From Brumimicrobium ulvae (lineage in GTDB: Bacteria > Bacteroidota > Bacteroidia > Flavobacteriales_D > Crocinitomicaceae): 64,000 nucleotides of DNA. The stretch is from positions 124,001-188,000 of the forward strand of contig NZ_CANNGT010000004.1 in the NCBI RefSeq assembly GCF_947504225.1, written 5' to 3'. The position numbers and the translations under genes are program-made. Below are positions 54,777 to 63,231 of the stretch, in pieces (position 1 is the first letter of the stretch; each line of letters begins with the position of its first letter). Under the pieces are notes generated by a model. The model saw only the letters and a program-made list of their open reading frames with translations. It was not told the DNA's origin and made no database searches.

Positions 54777-55652
54777 ATGAAGACAAAAAATATAGATTTT
54801 ATTGCAGCACCTGTTCCTCCACACTTTGTAGGAAATGCATTTAGGGTACATAACTTTATCCCTGGGATTCCACGACTTGATATGAAATCAATGGATCCAT
54901 TTATCATGTTGGATTACAATTCTAAATTCAACTTTCCACCCACGGATAGTCCAAGAGGTGTTGGGGTTCATCCTCACAAAGGATTTGAAACAGTGACCAT
55001 TGCCTATCAGGGTAAGGTTGCACATCACGACAGTAGTGGTGGTGGAGGTGTAATTGGCGAAGGAGAGGTTCAATGGATGACCGCAGGAAATGGGATACTT
55101 CACAAGGAATATCACGATGAAGAATGGAGTAAAAAAGGAGGGGATTTTCAAATGGTTCAACTGTGGGTAAATCTTCCCAAAAAAGACAAAAGTACTCCAC
55201 CAAAATACCAGGCCCTTACCACCGATAACATTAAAAAAGTTGAGCTTGATAACAAAGCAGGAACTGTAGAGCTTATCGCTGGAGAATATAAAGGCACTAA
55301 AGGAGCTGCAACGACCTTCTCTCCTATTCACATGATGAATGCAAAATTAAATAAAGGAGGAAAAGCAGATTTTAACTTTCCTGCACACTTCACCACAACC
55401 TTACTTGTAATCGAAGGAAGCATTAAGGTGAATGGTAAAGAAGAAATTCCAACAGACCATCTTGCATTAATGGACAGAAAAGGGGAGGAATTTCAACTCG
55501 AAGCAACTGAAGATGCGATTGTATTAGTGCTTAGTGGCGAGCCATTGAACGAACCGATTGCCGCTCATGGTCCTTTCGTTATGAATACCAGAGATGAACT
55601 AGTAGAAGCGTTTCAAGATTTCAACGAAGGGAAGTTTGGGTATCTAGAATAG
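54777..55652 (+). CDS. Pirin family protein
   Basis: A 291-residue bicupin of the pirin family. Metal ligands fit the family: HPHKGFETVT (His pair) and GNGILHKEYHDEEW (His and Glu ligands; the usual ISHSE is altered to ILHKE). Pirins bind iron and include quercetinases and transcription co-regulators; activity is not decided. A TATCTTTA box lies near 54760 for a short leader. It is transcribed convergently to the MpaB-like gene. Confidence 0.93.
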   Translation: MKTKNIDFIAAPVPPHFVGNAFRVHNFIPGIPRLDMKSMDPFIMLDYNSKFNFPPTDSPRGVGVHPHKGFETVTIAYQGKVAHHDSSGGGGVIGEGEVQWMTAGNGILHKEYHDEEWSKKGGDFQMVQLWVNLPKKDKSTPPKYQALTTDNIKKVELDNKAGTVELIAGEYKGTKGAATTFSPIHMMNAKLNKGGKADFNFPAHFTTTLLVIEGSIKVNGKEEIPTDHLALMDRKGEEFQLEATEDAIVLVLSGEPLNEPIAAHGPFVMNTRDELVEAFQDFNEGKFGYLE

Positions 55653-55671
55653 TCAATTTCGAATTGTTCAA

Positions 55672-56856
55672 TTACGAATTCGTAATTGCCTTATACTGAT
55701 TCAATATATTCATCTGTGCTTTGTCTCCTCGCGCGATAAGTTGCTTGCGACTTAGTACTTTTTCTGCGATGGTATTTCCTAGCTTAATCGTATTGGGAAT
55801 CAATCCAGCATTCCAAACTTCTGGCAGTTGTAAGCGCTCAAAAACTTCCTTGTCCAATAAAAACTTAGAACCACTGATATGAACATAGTTCAACAATTTC
55901 CGTTGGTAATTGTAGCGAAGAATAGGGTTTTCTAAAGACTCTTGAATTAATGATTGGGCAAGATAAACAGAGTCTTCATCTGCTGGAGGTTGAATTGAAG
56001 TCCACAAATAAAAATCTTCAACAGCGGCTTTTTTATTGTCTGGCAGGCATTCTTCTGGCACCCCCAATAAATAGGAGATATATTTCCACAAATGGAACAT
56101 TCCTAATTCTTCCTCCTCCGTAAAAGAATTCCCCAATTTTTTTAGACCATGGAGTAAGACTAAACTAAATCCATTCGAAGTCGCTGTCATATCCCACCAA
56201 TTAATAGGTTCGCCCATCGTTTGTTGATCCCAATCTTGATAATGCTCCTTCAATTTCAAGCGTGCATAAGAATGAATTAAGCGGGTTTTGATGGCAAACT
56301 CATATCCTTTCGCATGAATTTGCATTGCGTCATGACGTGTAACATTAACCCAAAACTCTAAAGTTTCTGCCAAGCGTTTTAAAGCGCCTTTTTTTAATGC
56401 CCCTGTGAAAACGAGTGGTTTATTGAGGTAGGCATAATCATATCCGCCCATTAAACTGTAATCTCGTAGTGACAACAAGGCGTCTAATCCTGTTTTCATA
56501 CAAGCCTCGGCTCCACTTTTCAATAAATCTTCATCCAACCACTCAGGAACACACTCAGAAAATTCGAATAATTCCTTAACACTCTGCGGAAGCTCTGCAT
56601 CTTTTGGTACACCATAACGAATGAGTTGCTCAATGGCCTGGTTGGCTTCCCTATATGTTTTTCCTTGATAAAAATCAGTCACAACCTCATCTCCCAACAC
56701 ATCCACTTTATGATACAAATGCGTTTTTTCTTCGAATTTTTTAAAACTCACTTCTGCTCCACTCCATTCAATTAAATCTTTTCCGTTGCCTTCCTCCCAA
56801 TATGCTCTAAAATGAGGGGAATTCTTATAACGTGGGGTTAATTTCAATGATTCCAT
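55672..56856 (-). CDS. MpaB/latex-clearing-protein-like oxygenase (DUF2236)
   Basis: A 394-residue protein of the oxygenase MpaB (DUF2236) family, haem-b containing oxidoreductases that in fungi cleave farnesyl chains and in bacteria cleave rubber. Motifs include a WVNVTRHDAMQIHAKGY region with the conserved His, RLIHSYARLKLKEHY, WWDMTATSNGFSLVLLHGLK and FHLWKYISYLLGVPEE. No signal peptide, so probably cytosolic. Substrate unknown. It is convergent with pirin (20 bp between ends) and has no close operon partner. Confidence 0.85.
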   Translation of the reverse strand: MESLKLTPRYKNSPHFRAYWEEGNGKDLIEWSGAEVSFKKFEEKTHLYHKVDVLGDEVVTDFYQGKTYREANQAIEQLIRYGVPKDAELPQSVKELFEFSECVPEWLDEDLLKSGAEACMKTGLDALLSLRDYSLMGGYDYAYLNKPLVFTGALKKGALKRLAETLEFWVNVTRHDAMQIHAKGYEFAIKTRLIHSYARLKLKEHYQDWDQQTMGEPINWWDMTATSNGFSLVLLHGLKKLGNSFTEEEELGMFHLWKYISYLLGVPEECLPDNKKAAVEDFYLWTSIQPPADEDSVYLAQSLIQESLENPILRYNYQRKLLNYVHISGSKFLLDKEVFERLQLPEVWNAGLIPNTIKLGNTIAEKVLSRKQLIARGDKAQMNILNQYKAITNS

Positions 56857-56933
56857 TCTATACGATTTTCTTGCAAAACTTTTATTCTCGTAATAATACC
56901 TTATTTTTAACTAAAATCATAAAATCAATCAAT

Positions 56934-57035
56934 ATGGCCAAAATGTTTCAAGGGAACAGTAACTCTTCAAGTAAGATCATTTACACTTTTGATGGAGCTT
57001 TTCCACCTGCATTATTGCTTACGTTAACTGCTTAA
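56934..57035 (+). CDS. Possible small protein (33 residues)
   Basis: An ATG-initiated frame encodes 33 residues (MAKMFQGNSNSSSKIIYTF, DGAFPPALLLTLTA), with a hydrophilic start and a hydrophobic end. It is divergent from the MpaB-like gene and lies in an otherwise empty stretch (56857-57180), about 145 bp before YceI. Could be a tail-anchored small protein or chance. Confidence 0.3.
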   Translation: MAKMFQGNSNSSSKIIYTFDGAFPPALLLTLTA

Positions 57036-57180
57036 TCAGAATACATTTAAATGAACAGCATCCTAATGCAAAACACTTTACAGGAATAAAAACGTAGTGA
57101 TTTTACAAAAATTACCGTACATTTATTAAAATTCACATTAGTGCTTATTGAATAATAAGGCTAATATTAAAGGTTACAAA

Positions 57181-57705
57181 ATGAAAAATACACTCTTACT
57201 ATTCAGTTTAATTTTAATTCAACTTTCTGTGTTTTCACAAACCATTGACAAGTCAAAGTCTATGGTCTATTTTAAAATAGGGAATATGGGAATTAGTAAT
57301 GTTAAAGGAACTTTTTCAGGATTTACAGGTAAAGTTAATTTCAATCCCAATCAATTAGAGTCAGCAAAAATCGATGTCTGTATTGACGCTTCATCAATCA
57401 ACACAAAAAACAAAAAGCGTGATGAACATTTGCGTTCAGAAGACTTTTTTGAGGTAGTAACTTATCCAACGATTTGCTTTACTTCTGATAAAATCACAAA
57501 AAGCGGAGGGAAATATATTGCCCAAGGAAAACTAACATTACATGGAGTGACTAAAACTATAGAAATCCCATTAACTTTTCAAGACAACAAACTGACCAGT
57601 TTCTTTACTTTAGATCGTTTTGATTATAAAATTGGCGAAGATACAGGTACTTTTATGGTAGGAACGGAAGTTGAGATTGCAATCAATTGCTTTTTAATTC
57701 CATAG
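57181..57705 (+). CDS. YceI family periplasmic protein
   Basis: A 174-residue exported lipocalin-like protein: signal peptide (LLLFSLILIQLSVFSQ), then the YceI pattern SMVYFKIGNMGISNVKGTFSGF, DASSINTKNKKRDEHLRSEDFF, FTSDKITKSGGKYIAQGKLTLHGVTKTIEIPL and the C-terminal VGTEVEIAINCFLIP. Binds a hydrophobic ligand such as an isoprenoid in homologues. The frame extends to a TTG at 57148, but ATG 57181 gives the signal-peptide start. It ends in a strong terminator. Confidence 0.93.
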   Translation: MKNTLLLFSLILIQLSVFSQTIDKSKSMVYFKIGNMGISNVKGTFSGFTGKVNFNPNQLESAKIDVCIDASSINTKNKKRDEHLRSEDFFEVVTYPTICFTSDKITKSGGKYIAQGKLTLHGVTKTIEIPLTFQDNKLTSFFTLDRFDYKIGEDTGTFMVGTEVEIAINCFLIP

Positions 57706-57728
57706 TCTAATCGGGTTTTTAGCAAAGA

Positions 57729-57760
57729 AAAAGGTGTGATTAATTTCGATCACACCTTTT
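57729..57760. terminator. Bidirectional hairpin terminator
   Basis: A 12-bp perfect stem, AAAAGGTGTGAT / ATCACACCTTTT, with an eight-base loop separates the convergent YceI and peroxidase genes. Confidence 0.85.
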
Positions 57761-57781
57761 CTATTTAAGATCTATTGCTAC

Positions 57782-58861
57782 TTATTGCTGTTTAAACTCA
57801 TCATCAACATCCGCAGTTAAAGCTTTCAAGAAAGCTGTAATACTTTTCACATCTTCTTCACTGAGTTCGTTTGTGATTTGCAGTTTCCCCATAATTCTAA
57901 CTGCTTCTTCAAGGCTTTCAACCGAGCCGTCATGAAAATAGGGGTAAGTCATTTCAACATTTCTCAATCCTGGTGTTTTAAATACATATCGGTCATTTTC
58001 ATTCTTTGACAAATCAAACACACCATTATCGATCACCTCGCTTTTTGTATGTTCCCAGTAATCGCCATACAAGCCAAACTTTTGCAGCATAGACCCTCCT
58101 AACGCAGGCCCATTATGACAAGTGATACACGCATTATCTATAAATGCTTTTAATCCTTCCTTTTCGTGCGTTGACAAAGCATCTTTGTCACCATCTAGCC
58201 ACTCATCAAAACGACTCATTGGCGCCAGTTGACGTTCAAACGCTCCAATCGCATTAGTGATTGTTGCAAACGTAATTGGTTGAGCAGAATCTGGGTAAAC
58301 TTCTTTAAACAAAGTTTGATACTCCTCCACTTCTCTTAATCTTTTAGCCAAGAACTCCCCCGATGGAATATTGTGTTCTACAGGGTTCAAAATAGGACCT
58401 TCAGCTTGCTCTTCAACATCTTTTGCTCTTCCATCCCAAAATTGCATTGAGTGCAAGTGAGCATAAAAAACAGTTGGTGAATTTCTATTTCCTAATTCTT
58501 TAGTATCTCCTGGAGAAAGCGCTAAATTATCAACACCGTAAGTATTCATGTCGTGACACGAATTACAACTGATGGTTCCATCCAATGACAAACGGGTATC
58601 AAAATAAAGCATTTTCCCTAAAGCAATCTTATTACTTGGAATGTCCTCTTTGGGTACTTGTGAAATCGAAGTAAAAAATATATCCGCTTGCGCCTTTAAC
58701 TCTTTTTCCTTTTCTGGGTCAAATGAAGAAACTTCCTTTACATCATTCACCTGTTCGTCTATTACCGGATCTTCACTGTACTTGATGTACAGCACTATAA
58801 CAATAACAATTGAAATAATCAATCCAACTAAATACAGTATTCCTCCTTTGTTTTTAAGCAT
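57782..58861 (-). CDS. Dihaem cytochrome c peroxidase (MauG/CcpA type)
   Basis: A 359-residue periplasmic peroxidase reducing hydrogen peroxide with electrons from cytochrome c. An N-terminal membrane segment (residues 8-26) is followed by a short linker and two haem c sites, CNSCH at 99-103 and CITCH at 245-249. Typical motifs are KMLYFDTRLSLDGT, RNSPTVFYAHLHSMQFWDGR, NPVEHNIPS and the C-terminal FHDGSVESLEEAV. The N-terminal anchor suggests it stays on the inner membrane. Confidence 0.94.
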   Translation of the reverse strand: MLKNKGGILYLVGLIISIVIVIVLYIKYSEDPVIDEQVNDVKEVSSFDPEKEKELKAQADIFFTSISQVPKEDIPSNKIALGKMLYFDTRLSLDGTISCNSCHDMNTYGVDNLALSPGDTKELGNRNSPTVFYAHLHSMQFWDGRAKDVEEQAEGPILNPVEHNIPSGEFLAKRLREVEEYQTLFKEVYPDSAQPITFATITNAIGAFERQLAPMSRFDEWLDGDKDALSTHEKEGLKAFIDNACITCHNGPALGGSMLQKFGLYGDYWEHTKSEVIDNGVFDLSKNENDRYVFKTPGLRNVEMTYPYFHDGSVESLEEAVRIMGKLQITNELSEEDVKSITAFLKALTADVDDEFKQQ

Positions 58862-59192
58862 TATAAATGTAATTTATTATTAAATCAGTGACTGATACAA
58901 ATTTACTAAATTGCCTCATCATTTAAACTTAAAAAGCCCTTGAATATCGATAATTTATAATGTGTCTAATCAATGCTTTTTTCACTCGAAATCAACATCC
59001 TAAAAAAAGCAAACCACTAAATTCTTATTAGAACGGAAGTCAAACAAAATTGGAAGTGAAAAAGAAAAGCACCAATTAAGCACAGTTTTTACACTTCTCC
59101 TTTTTAATTCTTGTTATATTTAAAGGAATAAACCAAGTGTTTTTCATTTTCTATAAGGGAGAACAATATTGAAAAGCATGTAAAACAAAGCG
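58862..59192. other. Divergent intergenic region, no gene seen
   Basis: AT-rich, 331 bp between the peroxidase and antiporter start codons. It must contain both promoters, but I could not point to convincing -7/-33 pairs. No repeat or hairpin stands out. Confidence 0.4.
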
Positions 59193-60557
59193 ATGACAAA
59201 CACGTTTATTATTGCATTTTGTGTGCTCATTATTATAGCATACATATTCGATTTAACAACATCTAAAACAAAGATTCCATCTGTTATTCTTTTGCTCCTT
59301 TCAGGGTGGGGATTACAGCAATTTACTGATGTTTTCAATATCAATGTACCCAACCTTAGCGGGCTACTTCCTATTTTGGGAACTATAGGTTTAATTGTAA
59401 TTGTTCTTGAAGGATCCTTAGAGCTTGAATTCAATAAATCTAAACTTTCTGTCTTAAAAAAGTCCGTAATTGTGGCATTGATTCCCATGATGGTACTCGG
59501 ATTTGTACTGGCAGGCGCCTTCTATTATTACCAAGTTAATTATGGTGCAGGAGACATCGACCCGGACTTTCGAAAAGCGTTAATCGGTGCCATTCCTTTA
59601 ACCGTAATCAGCTCTGCCATTGCTATACCAAGTGCTATAAATCTGGGTAAGAAAAACAAAGAGTTTGTTACCTATGAAAGCAGTATTTCTGATATTCTTG
59701 GTGTTTTATTTTTCGATTTTGTTTTCAGGAATGTTACCATCGATTTCCATTCATTTTGGATTTTTATTTTCCAAATCATCATCATTGCTGTTATTTCATT
59801 TATTGCAACGGTTGGATTATCATTCCTTTTGGCAAGAATTACGCATCAAATAAAGTTTATTCCAATTATCATCTTGGTGATTTTAATCTATACACTTTCA
59901 AAAATATATCACCTCCCAGCATTGATTTTCATTATGTTATTTGGAATGTTCCTAGGGAATCTAGAAGAGATCAAACGCCTCAAATTTATCCAACGTTTTA
60001 CCTTGAATAAGTTAGAAAATGAAGTCACCAAGTTCCATGAAATACTCCGAGAAGGAACCTTCTTGGTAAGGGTAATGTTCTTTCTCTTATTTGGTTTTTT
60101 AATCAACACTGAGGAGCTCTTAAATCAGCAGACTTTTTTCTGGGCTTTGGGAATTGTTGGTGCCATCTTTTTAATCCGCTTTGTTCAATTAAAAATATCT
60201 AGGGTTCAGTTGATGCCCCTGATGTTTATCGCACCACGTGGTTTGATCACCATCTTGTTGTTTTTATATATTGTACCTGAAGACCGAATTGATCTTGTGA
60301 ATGAGTCTTTGGTAACACAGGTAATCATCCTCACTGTGATTATTATGATGATTGGCTTAATTTTCAATAAACAAAAGGATGAATTGTTTTTCACCAAGAA
60401 AAAAGAAAAAATGGCCATGGGACCAGAAGATGCGGAATTCCCTTCCGAGAAAGAAGCGTCTACTCAAGAACTTGACCAAGATCAATCACTAACGCAAGAA
60501 ATATCAGATGAAATAGAGGACGGTACAGACGAAGAAGATGAAGAAAACCTTCGTTAA
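59193..60557 (+). CDS. Cation:proton antiporter (CPA family)
   Basis: A 454-residue membrane protein with about 12 hydrophobic segments of the Na+/H+ exchanger fold (GLIVIVLEGSLELEFNK, SSAIAIPSAINLGKKNKEF, SISDILGVLFFDFVF, FIAPRGLITILLFLY). It swaps Na+ or K+ for protons across the inner membrane. The last 50 residues form a Glu/Asp-rich cytosolic tail (EISDEIEDGTDEEDEENL). It has a strong terminator shared with accD. Confidence 0.88.
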   Translation: MTNTFIIAFCVLIIIAYIFDLTTSKTKIPSVILLLLSGWGLQQFTDVFNINVPNLSGLLPILGTIGLIVIVLEGSLELEFNKSKLSVLKKSVIVALIPMMVLGFVLAGAFYYYQVNYGAGDIDPDFRKALIGAIPLTVISSAIAIPSAINLGKKNKEFVTYESSISDILGVLFFDFVFRNVTIDFHSFWIFIFQIIIIAVISFIATVGLSFLLARITHQIKFIPIIILVILIYTLSKIYHLPALIFIMLFGMFLGNLEEIKRLKFIQRFTLNKLENEVTKFHEILREGTFLVRVMFFLLFGFLINTEELLNQQTFFWALGIVGAIFLIRFVQLKISRVQLMPLMFIAPRGLITILLFLYIVPEDRIDLVNESLVTQVIILTVIIMMIGLIFNKQKDELFFTKKKEKMAMGPEDAEFPSEKEASTQELDQDQSLTQEISDEIEDGTDEEDEENLR

Positions 60558-60612
60558 CAAGTCGGCAAGGAAAAGACCTCAAAGAGCAAAAGAGCAAAAC
60601 AGAAACCAATAA

Positions 60613-60645
60613 AAAAAGCCTTCATTGATACAATGAAGGCTTTTT
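60613..60645. terminator. Strong bidirectional terminator
   Basis: A perfect 15-bp stem (AAAAAGCCTTCATTG / CAATGAAGGCTTTTT) with a three-base loop separates the antiporter gene and accD, which converge. Confidence 0.9.
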
Positions 60646-60659
60646 GTTGAGTGTCTATT

Positions 60660-61505
60660 TTAGTTCATGAACATTCTAATCGACTTAGATACTTCATCGC
60701 GTAAATGATGTCTATCTACGATATAGTCAAGGAAACCATGTTCTAGAACGAATTCTGAACGTTGGAAACCTGAAGGTAATTCTCGACCGATTGTCTCTTT
60801 AACTACACGTGGACCCGCAAATGCGATTAAGGCATCAGGTTCTGCAATGTTGATGTCTCCAAGCATCGCAAACGAAGCCGTCACCCCTCCTGTAGTTGGA
60901 TCTGTTAAGAATGAAATATAAGGTAATTTTGCAGCAGAAAGCTGATTTAACTTTGCACTGACCTTCGCCATTTGCATTAAAGAAAGACCTGCTTCCATCA
61001 TTCGTGCTCCACCCGATTTAGAAATAATCATGAATGGTGCTTTTAACTTAATGGCTTTGTCGATTGCTCTGGCAATTTTCTCTCCCATTACAGAACCTAA
61101 CGATCCTCCAATAAAGCTAAAATCCATCGCTGCAATAACAAAGTCTTGACCATCAATTTTACCATGCGCAGTACGTATAGCATCTGTTAGCCCAGTTTTC
61201 TTCTGTGTTTGCTTAATCCTGTCCACATACTTTTTTGTGTCTTCAAACTCTAATGGATCACCAGATTTCAACTTCTTGTCGATTTCTTTATATTCTCCAT
61301 TATCGAAAAAGAGTTGGAAGTATTCTTCCGAACCTATTCGTTCGTGAAAGCTGCAGCGCTCACACACAAAAAAACTTGCTGTGTGATCTTCCGTTGTAAC
61401 TACAGTCTGACACTTTGGACATTTATACCATAAACCTTCTGGAGTTTCTTTTTTATCCTTTGTGGACGTCTGTATCCCGTCTAACTTTCTCTTAAACCAA
61501 ACCAT
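60660..61505 (-). CDS. accD: Acetyl-CoA carboxylase carboxyltransferase subunit beta
   Basis: Makes malonyl-CoA with AccA, the first step of fatty acid synthesis. The 281-residue protein has an N-terminal C4 zinc finger (Cys29, Cys32, Cys48, Cys51), then the crotonase-fold carboxyltransferase domain with KSGGARMMEAGLSLMQMAK, SFLTDPTTGGVTASFAMLGD and IAFAGPRVVKETIGRELP. It follows fbaA by 50 bp on the same strand, an order often seen in Bacteroidota; a 17-bp dyad (61522-61538) occupies the gap. Confidence 0.97.
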   Translation of the reverse strand: MVWFKRKLDGIQTSTKDKKETPEGLWYKCPKCQTVVTTEDHTASFFVCERCSFHERIGSEEYFQLFFDNGEYKEIDKKLKSGDPLEFEDTKKYVDRIKQTQKKTGLTDAIRTAHGKIDGQDFVIAAMDFSFIGGSLGSVMGEKIARAIDKAIKLKAPFMIISKSGGARMMEAGLSLMQMAKVSAKLNQLSAAKLPYISFLTDPTTGGVTASFAMLGDINIAEPDALIAFAGPRVVKETIGRELPSGFQRSEFVLEHGFLDYIVDRHHLRDEVSKSIRMFMN

Positions 61506-61521
61506 TAAATTCTATTTTTTC

Positions 61522-61538
61522 ATCACTAAAATAGTGAT
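61522..61538. promoter_or_regulatory. Perfect 17-bp dyad upstream of accD
   Basis: ATCACTA-AAA-TAGTGAT lies in the 50-bp gap between fbaA and accD. On the minus strand no T-run follows it, so it is not a terminator for fbaA; an operator or leader hairpin for accD is possible. Confidence 0.4.
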
Positions 61539-61555
61539 ATTTTTTATCAAAATAA

Positions 61556-62623
61556 TTATAAGGTGTCTATATTATTCAAATCTTCGAATGACTTTGTAAG
61601 TCTTTCTACAAATGAAATCTCACCTTCTCTAATCCATTTTCTTGGATCGTAGTACTTTTTATTTGGTAAATCGTCTCCTTCGGGATTTCCGATTTGTGAA
61701 TTCAAATAATCATTGTATTTCACCATGTAATCGCGTACACCTGTGTTGAATGCATATTGCATATCGGTATCTAAATTCATTTTAATTACACCATATCCAA
61801 TTGCTTCACGAATTTCTTCAACTGAAGAACCAGAACCACCATGGAAAACAAAGTCAACTGGATTTTCTCCTGTATTGTATTTCTTTTCGATGTACTCTTG
61901 TGAATCTTTTAGGATCTTTGGTGTTAATACAACATTCCCCGGACGGTATACACCATGTACGTTTCCAAATGCTGCTGCAATGGTAAACTTGTCACTCACT
62001 TTTAAAAGCTCTTCATAAGCATAAGCAACTTCTTCTGGTTGTGTATATAATTTCGAAACATCAACATCTGTATTGTCTACTCCGTCTTCCTCTCCTCCGG
62101 TAATTCCCAATTCAATTTCTAAAGTCATCCCCATTTTGCTCATGCGCTCAAGGTACTTCTTACATGTTTCAATGTTTTGCTCAATTGGTTCGTCGGATAA
62201 ATCAATCATATGCGAACTAAACAAAGGTTTACCTGTTCTTTTGAATTCCTCTTCACTGGCATCTAATAAACCATCAATCCAAGGCAATAACTTTCTAGCA
62301 CAATGGTCTGTATGTAAAATCACAGTCGCTCCATAGAGCTCAGCCAACAAATGAACGTGTCTTGCTCCTGCAATACTTCCTGCAATGGCAGCTTGTTCAT
62401 TTTCATTGGAAAGTCCTTTTCCGGCATTAAATACTCCGCCTCCATTCGAAAACTGAATGATAATAGGGGCATTTACTTTTGCTGCTGTCTCTAAACAAGC
62501 GTTAATTGTACTAGAACTAACAACATTCACCGCTGGTAAAGCAAAGTTATTTTCCTTTGCGTATTTGAAAATCTTTTGAACTTCATCCCCCGTTGCAACT
62601 CCGGGCTTAATTGAGTGTGACAT
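61556..62623 (-). CDS. fbaA: Class II fructose-bisphosphate aldolase
   Basis: Zinc-dependent aldolase interconverting fructose 1,6-bisphosphate and triose phosphates. The 355 residues have the class II/FbaA pattern: FALPAVNVVSSSTINACLE, YGATVILHTDHCARKLLPWID with the metal-binding His and catalytic Asp, the ELGITGGEEDGVDN loop, AFGNVHGVYRPGNV and FHGGSGSSVEEIREAI. A minus-strand TACATTTG box at 62645-62652 would be the promoter. It leads the fbaA-accD pair. Confidence 0.97.
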   Translation of the reverse strand: MSHSIKPGVATGDEVQKIFKYAKENNFALPAVNVVSSSTINACLETAAKVNAPIIIQFSNGGGVFNAGKGLSNENEQAAIAGSIAGARHVHLLAELYGATVILHTDHCARKLLPWIDGLLDASEEEFKRTGKPLFSSHMIDLSDEPIEQNIETCKKYLERMSKMGMTLEIELGITGGEEDGVDNTDVDVSKLYTQPEEVAYAYEELLKVSDKFTIAAAFGNVHGVYRPGNVVLTPKILKDSQEYIEKKYNTGENPVDFVFHGGSGSSVEEIREAIGYGVIKMNLDTDMQYAFNTGVRDYMVKYNDYLNSQIGNPEGDDLPNKKYYDPRKWIREGEISFVERLTKSFEDLNNIDTL

Positions 62624-63231
62624 AATCTTATCTTTTTAGGATAGCAAATGTACTAAATATCTTTAACAAGGGATAAACATAGTGGGGTTAGAATGGTTTT
62701 TTCTTTGAAAGATAGGGTGAATAAGAATAGGAGAAGACTTCTATGGTGTCGTCCTTGCAGAACTACGTTTAAGGTATTGCGGTTTTATACCATGGACTAA
62801 CCTCCTTGACTACTACGTCCCATCCTTTTCAGGATTGGCTCGATGGTACTTAATTTACAGACTTGTTATGGTCTGGTATTATAAATAATGACAGCTTAAC
62901 AGGTTGGGAAAATTATTACACTCATCACCTACTGCTCTTTTAGGGATGGATTATCGATATGTCCCAAAGGGACGAATTGCAATAGCCTTGAACCTCAGTC
63001 CTAGGAAGCTAATCATGTGCTTTCAAAATTTCTGTAAAAGCAACACAAAGTAAAGCCTAGATGTAAATATTCTCAGCTCCAAACGTTAGCTTTTCAGTGT
63101 TTTCAACCCTTATTTCAGCTGATTTTGTACAGTTTCTTTTAGATTTTGATACAATTGGCCTTAAATCGTGTAAAAAACATCTTTTCATCCCATATTTTTT
63201 ATAATTTCACTTTTTCATAAAATATAAACCA
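62624..63231. other. Gene-free 608-bp region with scattered palindromes
   Basis: No open frame of note. It contains several small inverted repeats: GGTAT/ATACC near 62775, ATCCT-TTTC-AGGAT near 62823, and GTCCC-AAA-GGGAC at 62961-62973, the last two being of a type often dispersed in Bacteroidota intergenic DNA. I see no tRNA or riboswitch. The last 100 bases would hold the promoter of the S9 peptidase. Confidence 0.5.
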
